64,000 bases of DNA from Ga0077555 sp050187415 (lineage in GTDB: Bacteria; Pseudomonadota; Alphaproteobacteria; Rhizobiales; Hyphomicrobiaceae): NCBI GenBank assembly GCA_050187415.1, contig JBFWXN010000003.1, forward strand, positions 1-64,000, written 5' to 3'. Position 1 is the first letter of the stretch, and each line of letters starts with the position of its first letter. This document shows positions 34,984 to 43,100 of the stretch, one piece after another. The position numbers and the translations under genes are program-made. The notes under the pieces are model-generated. The model was not told the DNA's origin. It worked only from the letters and a program-made list of their open reading frames with translations, and made no database searches.

Positions 34984-35552
34984 CTTGCACCGCCAGCGGT
35001 CCAGCGCGCGAAATGCACGGCCGTATCGCCCCAGGTTCTCGTGTCCAGCGGTGCGAACCCGTCGGGCCACGCGATAGTCGCATCGACACGCTCTTCGAGC
35101 ACGACGACGGCGTCGGCCTCGAGCCAGCCGCCGTGGGCGGCGGCTCGCAACGCCATCTCGCCGAGGCCCTTTCCATACGGCGGATCGGCGAACACCAGAC
35201 CGGCGCGCTCCCTCGGCAATGCCTCGCCGAGAGATGTCGCGTCCCGCCGGTAGATGTGCGTGCGCCCGATCATCCCGAAAGTTTCGATGTTGCGGCGGAT
35301 CAAGCCGCGCGCCGCAGCATCGTTATCGACGAAGAGGCAAGCTGTCGCCCCGCGCGAGAGGGCCTCGAAGCCGAGCGCGCCAGTGCCGGCGAACAGATCG
35401 AGGACGCGCGATCCGTCCAGCGTGAAGCCGTCGATGCCGTGCGCCAGAATGTTGAACAAGGCTTCTCGCACCCTGTCCGATGTCGGCCGGATCGCGGTTC
35501 CTTGCGGCGCCTCGATGGCGCGCCCACGCAGTGTGCCGGCAACGATCCTCAC
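34980..35552 (-). CDS. rsmD: 16S rRNA (guanine966-N2)-methyltransferase RsmD
   Basis: SAM-dependent methyltransferase acting on G966 of 16S rRNA. The 190-residue product starts MRIVAGTLRGRAIEAPQG, has motif I LDLFAGTGALGFEALSRGA and the catalytic FADPPYGKGLGE. It overlaps both neighbours: its ATG meets the pseudouridine-synthase stop (ATGA) and its own TGA meets the DMT start. Confidence 0.95.
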   Translation of the reverse strand: MRIVAGTLRGRAIEAPQGTAIRPTSDRVREALFNILAHGIDGFTLDGSRVLDLFAGTGALGFEALSRGATACLFVDNDAAARGLIRRNIETFGMIGRTHIYRRDATSLGEALPRERAGLVFADPPYGKGLGEMALRAAAHGGWLEADAVVVLEERVDATIAWPDGFAPLDTRTWGDTAVHFARWTAGGAR

Positions 35553-36598
35553 GCCTCGTCGTCCTTCTCGCGGGGGCCGCCTGCGCGGCCCAGTCGTGTC
35601 CTTTCACGCGCGGTTGTCCGGCGAGCGCGTTCGGCATCGGCGACGTCCATCAGGCCGAGCTCGCGCGCGAGCCGCGCCCCGAGCTGCTCGGCCAGCACAC
35701 GACGGCGCACGACCTCCACCGCTCCCGCCGGCAGATCTTGCAGTTGGAACGGGCCGTACGAAATGCGGATCAGCCGGTTGACGTCGAGCCCAAGCGCGGC
35801 AAGCACCGTTCGCACCTCGCGGTTCTTGCCCTCGCGCAGTCCCATCGTCAGCCACACGTTGGCGCCCTGCTCCTTGTCGAGCGTCGCCTCGATCGGCCCG
35901 TATTTCACGCCCTCCACCTCTATGCCCTCCTTCAGGCGGTCGAGCGCAGCTTGCGTGATACGCCCATGCGCGCGCACCCGGTAGCGGCGCAGCCAGCCTG
36001 TCGATGGCAGCTCCAGGTGCCGAGCCAGCGCTCCGTCGTTGGTGATCAGCAGCAGCCCCTCCGATGTCACATCGAGCCGCCCTATCGAGATGACGCGACC
36101 GAGTTCGGCCGGCAGCTTATCGAACACTGTCTCCCGGCCCTCGGGGTCGCGATGCGTCGTCACGAGGCCCCGAGGCTTGTGATAGCGCCACAGCCTCAGC
36201 GGTTCGGCGCTCTTCAACGGCTTGCCGTCGACCAGGATCTTGTCCTCGGGTCCCACGTTGAGCGCCGGCCACTTGATCACCTCGCCGTTGACCGAGACGC
36301 GACCATCCTCGATCCACCGCTCGGCGTCCCGACGCGAGCAAAGCCCGGCCCGCGCCATCGCCTTGGCGATCCGCATAGGCTCGCGCGGGGCGTCGACGCG
36401 TGGCTCCTCGCCGCGCGAGGCAGCAGGCGGCCGCGGCGGGCGCTTTCGCTTCAGCGGGTTCGCACCCGGTTCCGATGAGCGCGGACCCGCTGTGCGCGGC
36501 GCCGAGGCTTTCGCGCGTGCGATAACTGCGCGCGACTGGCTGTTGTCCCGCTTGTCGCGGTGTTTCGGGCCGCGCTGCGGTCTCTTTTCGCTGGTCAT
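35549..36598 (-). CDS. 23S rRNA pseudouridine synthase, RluB/RsuA family
   Basis: A 349-residue protein: a basic, disordered N-terminus of about 70 residues (RGPKHRDKRDNSQ, KRKRPPRPP), an S4 RNA-binding domain (MRIAKAMARAGLCSRRDAERWI) and the synthase domain with the catalytic Asp in GRLDVTSEGLLLITNDG and LREGKNREVRTVLAAL. It likely makes a pseudouridine in 23S rRNA, RluB type by layout, but RluE/RluF or RsuA cannot be excluded. It is first in a three-gene overlapping unit. Confidence 0.9.
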   Translation of the reverse strand: MTSEKRPQRGPKHRDKRDNSQSRAVIARAKASAPRTAGPRSSEPGANPLKRKRPPRPPAASRGEEPRVDAPREPMRIAKAMARAGLCSRRDAERWIEDGRVSVNGEVIKWPALNVGPEDKILVDGKPLKSAEPLRLWRYHKPRGLVTTHRDPEGRETVFDKLPAELGRVISIGRLDVTSEGLLLITNDGALARHLELPSTGWLRRYRVRAHGRITQAALDRLKEGIEVEGVKYGPIEATLDKEQGANVWLTMGLREGKNREVRTVLAALGLDVNRLIRISYGPFQLQDLPAGAVEVVRRRVLAEQLGARLARELGLMDVADAERARRTTARERTRLGRAGGPREKDDEA

Positions 36599-36654
36599 GG
36601 ATCCTGGTTTCGTTTGTCGGCGCCTCGATCGGCACCCGGAGCACGATCAGGCCG

Positions 36655-37470
36655 CTACGCCTCGACTGTCCCTTCCGACTTGATATTCATCACGCGCCCG
36701 CAGTGCTTGCAATGGACAGCATCGGCATCGTGCCGTGTGAGGCCGCAGTCCGGGCACGGCTGGCGCACGGTCGCTGGCCGGAAAACGGCCTGCAGGAGGC
36801 GCAGGAAGAGGCCAAGGCCGAAGATCATGATTGCGACAGCCAGAAGGCGGCCCGGTACGTCCCGCATGACGATGTCGCCGAACCCCGTAGTCGTCAGAGT
36901 GGAGACGGTGAAATAGAGCGCGTCCACGAACTGGTTGATACCGGGGTTCGTGCGCACTTGCAGCGCGTGCACGATTGCCGACATGACGAAAATGAAAATG
37001 ATCAGGTTGATGGCCGCGTCGATAACCTCTTCGTTCCGCCGAAAGAAGTCGGAGCGTTCGCGCAGATCAGCGCTCACGTGATGCGAATGGAAAAGGCGCA
37101 TGAAGCGCAGCACCCGCAGGAAGAGCAGGCTCGAGTTCAGGATCGGTGCGAGCAGCGAGACAATTACCAAAACGTCGGTCCAGGTGGAGATCTGCTGGAA
37201 CAGCTTGAGGCGCAGATCGTAGACCCACAGCCTGATCAGCCATTCCAACATCAGGAACACCGCAATGGTGACATCGGTGGCCGATCGCCAGGGCTGATGA
37301 TGGTAGAACGAGCCCACGATGAAATAGGCAAGCAGCGCCACGTCGAGGAGAAGTATTCCCAGGCGAAAGGCGTGCGCAGACGGCTCCGATCCGAAATAAA
37401 GTCGTCGGAGGCGGGAGCGAAGCCGCTTGAGCCGGCTCGACGCCGGGCGCACGTTGTCGGTCTCAACCAA
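36655..37470 (-). CDS. Voltage-gated-type potassium channel with zinc-ribbon tail
   Basis: A 271-residue ion channel. Four membrane segments with an Arg-spaced S4-like LFLRVLRFMRLF precede the pore, whose selectivity filter is TTTGFGD (residues about 204-210), then a last helix. The C-terminus carries a CPDC/CKHC zinc ribbon. It is the usual neighbour of tadA and a pseudouridine synthase in rhizobial genomes. K+ selectivity is inferred from the TGFGD filter. Confidence 0.87.
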   Translation of the reverse strand: MVETDNVRPASSRLKRLRSRLRRLYFGSEPSAHAFRLGILLLDVALLAYFIVGSFYHHQPWRSATDVTIAVFLMLEWLIRLWVYDLRLKLFQQISTWTDVLVIVSLLAPILNSSLLFLRVLRFMRLFHSHHVSADLRERSDFFRRNEEVIDAAINLIIFIFVMSAIVHALQVRTNPGINQFVDALYFTVSTLTTTGFGDIVMRDVPGRLLAVAIMIFGLGLFLRLLQAVFRPATVRQPCPDCGLTRHDADAVHCKHCGRVMNIKSEGTVEA

Positions 37471-37597
37471 GGTCCGTCGTCCCGCTGCCCAGTCTACGCT
37501 TCTTCCGACGGCCCTGGCCGCGGCCTGCGACGCAAGAGAGTATCCGGTCGCTCGGTTCGGGCTGTATACCTCTCCTCAGGACTTGCAGGAAGCCACC

Positions 37598-38083
37598 GTG
37601 AGCGAGATCGTTACGCCTCCCCTATCGACGTTGCGCGGTAGCGAGCCGCCGATGCAGCGCGCTCTGGCCGAGGCCGAGGCCGCGGCGGCCCGCGGCGAGG
37701 TGCCCGTTGGAGCGGTGCTGATCGCCGCCGATGGATCGCTATTGGCAGCCGACGGCAATCGGTCCCGCGAGATGTCCGACCCCACCGCCCATGCCGAAAT
37801 GCTTGTCTTGCGCACCGCTTGCCGGGCGGTCGGCGAGCAACGTATCGTCGGCGCCAGCCTTTATGTGACGCTCGAGCCTTGCCCGATGTGTGCAGGCGCT
37901 ATTTCGCTCGCGCGCATCCGCCGGCTCTACTGGGGGGCCAACGATCCGAAAAGCGGCGGCGTCGAAAGCGGCCCGCGTGTCTTCAGCCACTCGACCTGCC
38001 ACCACGTGCCCGAGCTTTACGGGGGGCTTTGCGAGGCAGCGGCGGCGTCTTTGCTGCGGGCGTTCTTTTCCGAGCGCCGCTAG
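37598..38083 (+). CDS. tadA: tRNA adenosine(34) deaminase TadA
   Basis: Zinc enzyme that converts A34 to inosine in tRNA-Arg(ACG). The 161-residue product has the catalytic HAEMLVLR (His-Ala-Glu) and PCPMCAG zinc pair plus the GANDPKSGGVESG loop. I chose the GTG with AGGA 8 bases upstream; homologues start just after it. Its last 101 bases overlap the converging HExxH gene on the other strand. Confidence 0.94.
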   Translation: MSEIVTPPLSTLRGSEPPMQRALAEAEAAAARGEVPVGAVLIAADGSLLAADGNRSREMSDPTAHAEMLVLRTACRAVGEQRIVGASLYVTLEPCPMCAGAISLARIRRLYWGANDPKSGGVESGPRVFSHSTCHHVPELYGGLCEAAAASLLRAFFSERR

Positions 38084-38696
38084 TCTTGGGAGCGGGGCGC
38101 CTCGCGCGCAGGCGCTCCTCCATGTCGAGTTCGTCGGGCGTGCGCATGGGCAGGATGCCATGTGCGGCGAGCAGCGACCGCAACGGGTCCCAGTCCGCGA
38201 TCACCGTTCGGTAGATCCAGCGATAGCCCCACGTCGCGTTCACGATCGCCGTCGCTCGCTCCCGTCCGATCAGCTCCGTCACTGCTGCCAGCTCGAGCCA
38301 GCAGACCACGATGTGCAGGTACGTCTGCTCGTAGCTGCGCGCCCCTTCGGGCAGCTTGATCGGCGCTTGCGGATAGCGTCGCACCAATTCGTCGAAAAAC
38401 ACCGCGATCGGGTCGTGGTCCGGCCCGCCCAGTCGCCACAGGTACCAGTGCATCTGCTCGTGGAGATAGGTCGAGAGGAGCAGATCCTCGGTTTCGGCGA
38501 ACCGAGTACCGAGGGTCAGGATGGGGTGGCTGTGTGTCGGGCCTGCCGGCTGCACGCGGACAAGTTTCGTGAACTCGAAACGTCCCAGATCGTGTCGCTT
38601 TCTGAGTGCGGACAGTAGCTCGGCCACGCGCTTGCCCTCACGCTCAGCGTGATCCAGCTCGATCAGAATGCGAACGTCATCTTCCCCCTCGTCCAT
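37983..38696 (-). CDS. Hypothetical protein with HExxH motif
   Basis: A 237-residue protein of unknown family. The segment TYLHEQMHWYLW gives a H-E-x-x-H metal motif of metallopeptidases, followed by a Glu-rich and Tyr-rich helical region (ARSYEQTYLHIVVCWLELAAV). The C-terminal 35 residues are Arg/Lys/Pro-rich and overlap tadA. I chose MDEGEDDVRIL; a GTG 19 codons upstream is possible. Without the third ligand being clear, peptidase activity is only a guess. Confidence 0.7.
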   Translation of the reverse strand: MDEGEDDVRILIELDHAEREGKRVAELLSALRKRHDLGRFEFTKLVRVQPAGPTHSHPILTLGTRFAETEDLLLSTYLHEQMHWYLWRLGGPDHDPIAVFFDELVRRYPQAPIKLPEGARSYEQTYLHIVVCWLELAAVTELIGRERATAIVNATWGYRWIYRTVIADWDPLRSLLAAHGILPMRTPDELDMEERLRARRPAPKTSGARKRTPAAKTPPLPRKAPRKARARGGRSSG

Positions 38697-38881
38697 GCTT
38701 CGTTTGATAGGCAACGCATGTCGGTTGCCAAGACACAATTCGGACTGGTCCACTACCGCTGTGGATAAACGAGATATCCCGCCTGCGAGACAAATGGGCC
38801 CCGAGATGCCGGCACCGTCGACCGCCGGTGCCGCATTTCGACATCGTGGCGATTTCCGGTCGAAATGATCGGCGAACGCCC

Positions 38882-40453
38882 TTACTCGGCCGCCTCCGGT
38901 CGAACCTCGGGACGCCAGCGAAGCTTCGGTTCCCGCGCGGCCCTGGTCTCGTCGAGCCGACGGCGTGGGGCGAGGCGCGGCGCCTGCTTGAAGCGGCTCT
39001 TGTCGTTGCCCGTGGTCGCGTCGGTGGCGAGGTCGCGCAGCGTCGCGACGAAGAGGTCCAGCGATTGCTTCGATTCCGATTCCGTCGGTTCGATCAGCAT
39101 GGCGCCATGTACGACCAGCGGAAAATACATGGTCATCGGATGATAGCCCTCATCGATCATCGCCTTGGCAAAGTCGAGCGTGGTCACGCCGCTGTCCTTC
39201 AGCCACGTATCGTCGAACAGCACCTCGTGCATGCAGGGTTGGTCGCCGAAGGGCTGGCTCATCAGGTCGCGCAGCCCAATCCGGACATAATTGGCTGCCA
39301 GCACCGCGTCCTCCGACGCCTGCCGCATGCCGTCCGAGCCGTGACTCAGCATATAGGTCAGAGCGCGGACGAACATGCCCATCTGCCCGTGGAAGGCCGT
39401 AAGCCGGCCGAGCGGCTTTTGCCCATTGGCCGCTGCAGCCGCATGCTCGACGAGCCGGAAGGCATCTCCCTCGCGCGCGACGAATGGGACCGGCGCATAG
39501 GGCGCGAGTGCCTCGGAGAGGACCACAGGGCCCGACCCTGGACCGCCGCCGCCATGCGGCGTCGAGAATGTCTTGTGCAGATTGATGTGCATGGCGTCGA
39601 CGCCGAGGTCGCCCGGCCGCACCTTGCCGACAATGGCGTTGAAATTCGCGCCATCGCAGTAGAAGTAGGCGCCGGCTTCGTGCACCACACGCGCGATCTC
39701 GGCGACCTCTGGCTCGAACAGTCCGCAGGTATTCGGATTGGTCAGCATGATGGCCGCGACGTCCGGCGTGATCGCCGCCTTCACCGCGTCCGCGGCAACC
39801 GTACCGTCGCGCCGCGCAGGGATCGACTTCACCTGGTAACCCATGAACGCGGCCGTCGCCGGGTTCGTGCCGTGCGCCGAGTCGGGCACCAGAACGATGT
39901 TGCGCTTCGAACCCTTCGCCTCGTGCGCGGCCTTGATCGCCAGCATCCCGCACAACTCGCCGTGCGCCCCCGCCTTCGGCGACAGTGCAACCGACGTCAT
40001 CCCCGTCAGCTCGAGCAGGTATCCGGCGAGAGCCTGCATCAGCCCCAGCGCCCCTTGCACGGTGCTCTGGGGCGCCAGCGGATGCACGTCGCCGAAGCCC
40101 GGGAGGCGGGCCATTTTCTCGTTGAGCCGGGGATTATGCTTCATCGTGCACGAGCCGAGCGGATAGAGGCCCGAATCGATCGCATAGTTCTTCCGCGACA
40201 GCCGAACGTAGTGCCGCATCGTCTCTGGCTCGCTGAGACCGGGCAAACCGATGGGCCGCGTGCGCTCGAGGCCCCCCAGCCGGCTCTTCGTGGCCACCGG
40301 CTCCGGGAGATCGACGCCGGTCGTGTCGGCGCGGCCGATTTCGAAGATCAAAGGCTCCTCGTGATCGAGCCCCCGGTTACCCGTGAAGGTCCGCGCATCG
40401 CTCGGTGCAGGGCTGGCCGGGCTGGTCGGACGGCCTTGCGTGTTCATGGCCAT
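38882..40453 (-). CDS. gcvPB: Glycine dehydrogenase (decarboxylating) subunit 2
   Basis: C-terminal, PLP-carrying half of the split P-protein. It decarboxylates glycine and passes the methylamine to lipoyl-GcvH. The 523-residue product has the PLP lysine in HINLHKTFSTPHGGGGPGSGP, and GSCTMKHNPR and KAGAHGELCGMLA. The start is uncertain: MAMNTQGRPTS fits homologues and has GGAACAGG upstream, but an ATG at 40474 overlaps the stop of the upstream gene (ATGA). The C-terminal tail after residue 490 is basic and variable. It is last in the gcv operon. Confidence 0.93.
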   Translation of the reverse strand: MAMNTQGRPTSPASPAPSDARTFTGNRGLDHEEPLIFEIGRADTTGVDLPEPVATKSRLGGLERTRPIGLPGLSEPETMRHYVRLSRKNYAIDSGLYPLGSCTMKHNPRLNEKMARLPGFGDVHPLAPQSTVQGALGLMQALAGYLLELTGMTSVALSPKAGAHGELCGMLAIKAAHEAKGSKRNIVLVPDSAHGTNPATAAFMGYQVKSIPARRDGTVAADAVKAAITPDVAAIMLTNPNTCGLFEPEVAEIARVVHEAGAYFYCDGANFNAIVGKVRPGDLGVDAMHINLHKTFSTPHGGGGPGSGPVVLSEALAPYAPVPFVAREGDAFRLVEHAAAAANGQKPLGRLTAFHGQMGMFVRALTYMLSHGSDGMRQASEDAVLAANYVRIGLRDLMSQPFGDQPCMHEVLFDDTWLKDSGVTTLDFAKAMIDEGYHPMTMYFPLVVHGAMLIEPTESESKQSLDLFVATLRDLATDATTGNDKSRFKQAPRLAPRRRLDETRAAREPKLRWRPEVRPEAAE

Positions 40454-40470
40454 GATGCCTGTTCCATCTC

Positions 40471-40839
40471 TCATAGGTAATGGTGACGGATGCTGTCGCG
40501 GATCTCGTCGTCGAGCCGGTCGTTCTCGATCTTCGCGAGGACGGCATGCAACTCGCGCATGAGGCCGATCAGTTCGGAGATCCGGCTCTGTGGCCAAGAC
40601 CGCATGGCCAGCACGGATTGTTCCGAGATCGGCCGGTCCGCTGGCGTCCGAAGCAGACGAGCAATGCGCCGCCAGGCATCGTGCGCGACGGGCGGTAGAG
40701 CTGCGGTCTCGAAGCCGGAAAGATGATCGCTAAGGCCGGATACGGCCTGATCGGCGCCGTCGCTCTCGGCGATGTGGCCCAGAAAGCTATCTACGGCTCG
40801 AAGTGCAAGTGTACTCGCGGCATATTTGCGTTGATCCAT
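40471..40839 (-). CDS. Unknown protein, paralogue of its upstream neighbour, in the gcv operon
   Basis: A 122-residue protein starting MDQRKYAASTLALRAVDSF after GAGAGG. I do not recognise a family. Its C-terminal half (LPPVAHDAWRRIARLLRT, MRSWPQSRISELIGLMREL, RLDDEIRDSIRHHYL) aligns over its length with the gene just upstream, sharing the RSWP-x-x-R core and the charged helix after it. Mostly helical, soluble. Its stop overlaps the gcvPB ATG (ATGA), or nearly so, and 23 bases separate it from its paralogue, so it belongs to the operon. Confidence 0.72.
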   Translation of the reverse strand: MDQRKYAASTLALRAVDSFLGHIAESDGADQAVSGLSDHLSGFETAALPPVAHDAWRRIARLLRTPADRPISEQSVLAMRSWPQSRISELIGLMRELHAVLAKIENDRLDDEIRDSIRHHYL

Positions 40840-40862
40840 GCCGGGGGGCCTCTCGGTTCCGT

Positions 40863-41255
40863 TCACGAATACTCGCGCGAAATCGTCGCCCGGATGATCT
40901 CGTTCCGCGCGTCGATCTCGTCCTCTTTCACGATCCGCTCGATCTCGCGGAGGGCTCGAACGAGCTGCCTCAGGCGCGCCGACGGCCAGGAGCGCAGGCC
41001 CGCGACGTCCGTCTCCGACAAGGGCTTCGCCGGGTCGGCCCTGAGCGGCCTTGCCACTTTGTCCGTCCAGATCGTCTGGGCAGCGAGCGGCAACGTTCCG
41101 GGATCGAGGTCGGCAAGCTCTCGAGCGGCAGCGGCAGCAAAATCGTCGACACCGCCCGTGCGGCGGGTGGCGGCCTTGCGGCATGCGGCAAGGCGCGCCC
41201 CGATCCGGCCCATCGCATCGGCCCTGAGCTCGTATTCGCTCTTGATGTCCTGCAT
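40863..41255 (-). CDS. Unknown protein, first of a paralogous pair in the gcv operon
   Basis: A 130-residue helical protein starting MQDIKSEYELRADAM with AGGA 8 bases upstream; an ATG at 41309 overlapping the gcvPA stop is an alternative. The second half (LPLAAQTIWTDKVARPLR, LRSWPSARLRQLVRALREI, DARNEIIRATISREYS) matches the next gene. No metal or cofactor motif is seen. Being between the two halves of the split P-protein suggests a role in glycine cleavage or assembly of the complex, but that is inference from position. Confidence 0.75.
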   Translation of the reverse strand: MQDIKSEYELRADAMGRIGARLAACRKAATRRTGGVDDFAAAAARELADLDPGTLPLAAQTIWTDKVARPLRADPAKPLSETDVAGLRSWPSARLRQLVRALREIERIVKEDEIDARNEIIRATISREYS

Positions 41256-41301
41256 ACTCGTCTTCCTGCGCCGCCGCAGCTCCGGCTCCCGGCCGATGGC
41301 G

Positions 41302-42651
41302 CTATGCATCGATGACCTCGGCCAAAGCCGTCGCGAGGGCCGCGCGGTCGTCGATCGTATTGATCTCTGTCGAGGCCACGACCATCAGGTCCGCAAGCTG
41401 CGGCTGGTCCGGCAACAGCCTCGAGACTGGAACGCCGCCGAGTATGCCTTGGTTCGCGAGCCCGTCCACCACCTCCGCGGCACCTCGCGGCACACGAATG
41501 GTGAACTCGTTGAAGAACGCAGGCGTCAGCACCTCGACGCCTGAAACGGCGGCGAGCCGATCCGCCAGGTCGCAGGCGTTGGCATGGTTGATCCGGGCGA
41601 GCTTGCGCAGCCCGGCTTCTCCCAGCAGCGTCATGTGCACGGTGAATGCCAGCGAGCACAGCCCCGAATTGGTGCAGATGTTGCTCGTCGCCTTTTCGCG
41701 GCGGATGTGCTGCTCGCGCGTCGAGAGCGTCAGCACGTAGCCGCGCCGGCCTTCCGCATCGACCGTCTCGCCCGCGAGCCGTCCCGGCATTTGCCGCACG
41801 AACTTCTCACGCGTTGCGAATAGCCCGACATAGGGTCCCCCGAAATTGAGGCCGTTGCCGATCGACTGACCCTCCGCCGCAACGATGTCGGCGCCCATCT
41901 CGCCCGGCGGCTTGATCAGGCCCAGCGACACAATTTCGGTGACCACCACGACCAGCAGCGCGCCGTTCGCATGAGCGGCGGCTGCGATCGGCGTGAGATC
42001 GCGCACCGAACCGAAGAAACTCGGGTACTGGACGACGACACAACTCGTCTCGCCGTCGATCTGCCCAGCGATGTCTTCGGCGCCGAGTGGATCCGGAGCC
42101 ATCGTGTCGACCGTCGATCCCCCGAAATGCGCGAGCGTTCGAATGACGTCGCCGTATTGCGGGTGCAGTCCGCCCGAGAGCAGCGCCTTCTTGCGGCGCG
42201 TCAGGCGGTGAGCCATCAGCACGGCCTCGGCCGCCGCCGTCGAGCCGTCATACATCGAGGCGTTGGCGACATCCATGCCCGTGAGGTTGGCCACCTGCGT
42301 CTGGAACTCGAACAGATATTGCAGCGTGCCTTGTGTGATCTCGGGCTGATAGGGCGTGTAGCTCGTCAGAAATTCGGAACGTTGAATGAGGTGGTCGACT
42401 GTTGCCGGCACATGATGACGGTAGGCGCCTGCCCCGACGAAAAATGGCACCGACCCGGCAGCGGTGTTGCGCGCCGCCATGGCGGTCATTTCGCGCTCGA
42501 CCTCCAACTCGGACTTCGTGCGCGGCAATGCCGGAAGCTCGCGCATCAGTTTGTCTCGCGGCACCGCGACGAACAACTCGTCGACGCCGCCGACGCCGAC
42601 CCTGGCCAGCATCTCTCGCCGGTCCGCCTCCGTCAGTGGAAGATAGCGCAT
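41302..42651 (-). CDS. gcvPA: Glycine dehydrogenase (decarboxylating) subunit 1
   Basis: N-terminal half of the split P-protein. The 449-residue product begins MRYLPLTEADRREMLARVG and has FVGAGAYRHHVPATVDHLIQ, SMYDGSTAAAEAVLMAHR and GGPYVGLFATREKFVRQMPG, family marks of GcvPA; it lacks the PLP lysine, which is in GcvPB. Its ATG overlaps the gcvH stop by one base (TGATG). Single-chain GcvP is what I would expect in most rhizobial genomes, so the split form is notable. Confidence 0.95.
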   Translation of the reverse strand: MRYLPLTEADRREMLARVGVGGVDELFVAVPRDKLMRELPALPRTKSELEVEREMTAMAARNTAAGSVPFFVGAGAYRHHVPATVDHLIQRSEFLTSYTPYQPEITQGTLQYLFEFQTQVANLTGMDVANASMYDGSTAAAEAVLMAHRLTRRKKALLSGGLHPQYGDVIRTLAHFGGSTVDTMAPDPLGAEDIAGQIDGETSCVVVQYPSFFGSVRDLTPIAAAAHANGALLVVVVTEIVSLGLIKPPGEMGADIVAAEGQSIGNGLNFGGPYVGLFATREKFVRQMPGRLAGETVDAEGRRGYVLTLSTREQHIRREKATSNICTNSGLCSLAFTVHMTLLGEAGLRKLARINHANACDLADRLAAVSGVEVLTPAFFNEFTIRVPRGAAEVVDGLANQGILGGVPVSRLLPDQPQLADLMVVASTEINTIDDRAALATALAEVIDA

Positions 42652-43028
42652 CAGCCGTTGTCCTTGACGAACTGGTCGTAGGCCGGGCGATCCATCAATC
42701 CGTCGAGCTCGCTCGCGTTGGCGAGTTTCAGACGGAAGAACCAGCCGCCGGCCTCCGGTGCCTCGTTGACCTTCGCGGGCTGCCCGCCAAGATCGCCGTT
42801 GGCCTCGATCACCTCGCCCGATACGGGCGCATAGACGTCGCTCGCTGCCTTGACGCTTTCCACGACTGCGCACGCCTCGCCGGCCGTCACCGTTCGGCCC
42901 ACGTCCGGTACCTCGACGAACACGACGTCTCCAAGCTGCTCGGCCGCATGCGCTGTGATCCCGATCGTGGCGACGTCGCCATCGACGCTGATCCATTCGT
43001 GCTCTTTCGTGAACTTGATGGTGGCCAT
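42651..43028 (-). CDS. gcvH: Glycine cleavage system H protein
   Basis: Lipoyl carrier of the glycine cleavage complex, shuttling the aminomethyl group from P to T protein. The 125-residue product has the lipoylation site in VVESVKAASDVYAPVSGEV (Lys in ESVKA), the KFTKEHEWISVDGD start and the VKDNG C-terminus. It is tightly coupled to gcvPA by a one-base overlap and follows gcvT by 72 bases. Confidence 0.97.
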   Translation of the reverse strand: MATIKFTKEHEWISVDGDVATIGITAHAAEQLGDVVFVEVPDVGRTVTAGEACAVVESVKAASDVYAPVSGEVIEANGDLGGQPAKVNEAPEAGGWFFRLKLANASELDGLMDRPAYDQFVKDNG

Positions 43029-43100
43029 CGGCTGCTGCCTCGTTTGTGACGTTGATGCGTGGCTGCTCAGCTTGAGTGAGCGCGGGTTGCGACGGCGCCC

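Noticed and set aside
32687..35176. An 829-codon minus-strand frame
   Set aside because: It runs antisense to the acyl-CoA-dehydrogenase-like gene and out of frame through the DMT gene; composition is that of a shadow frame.
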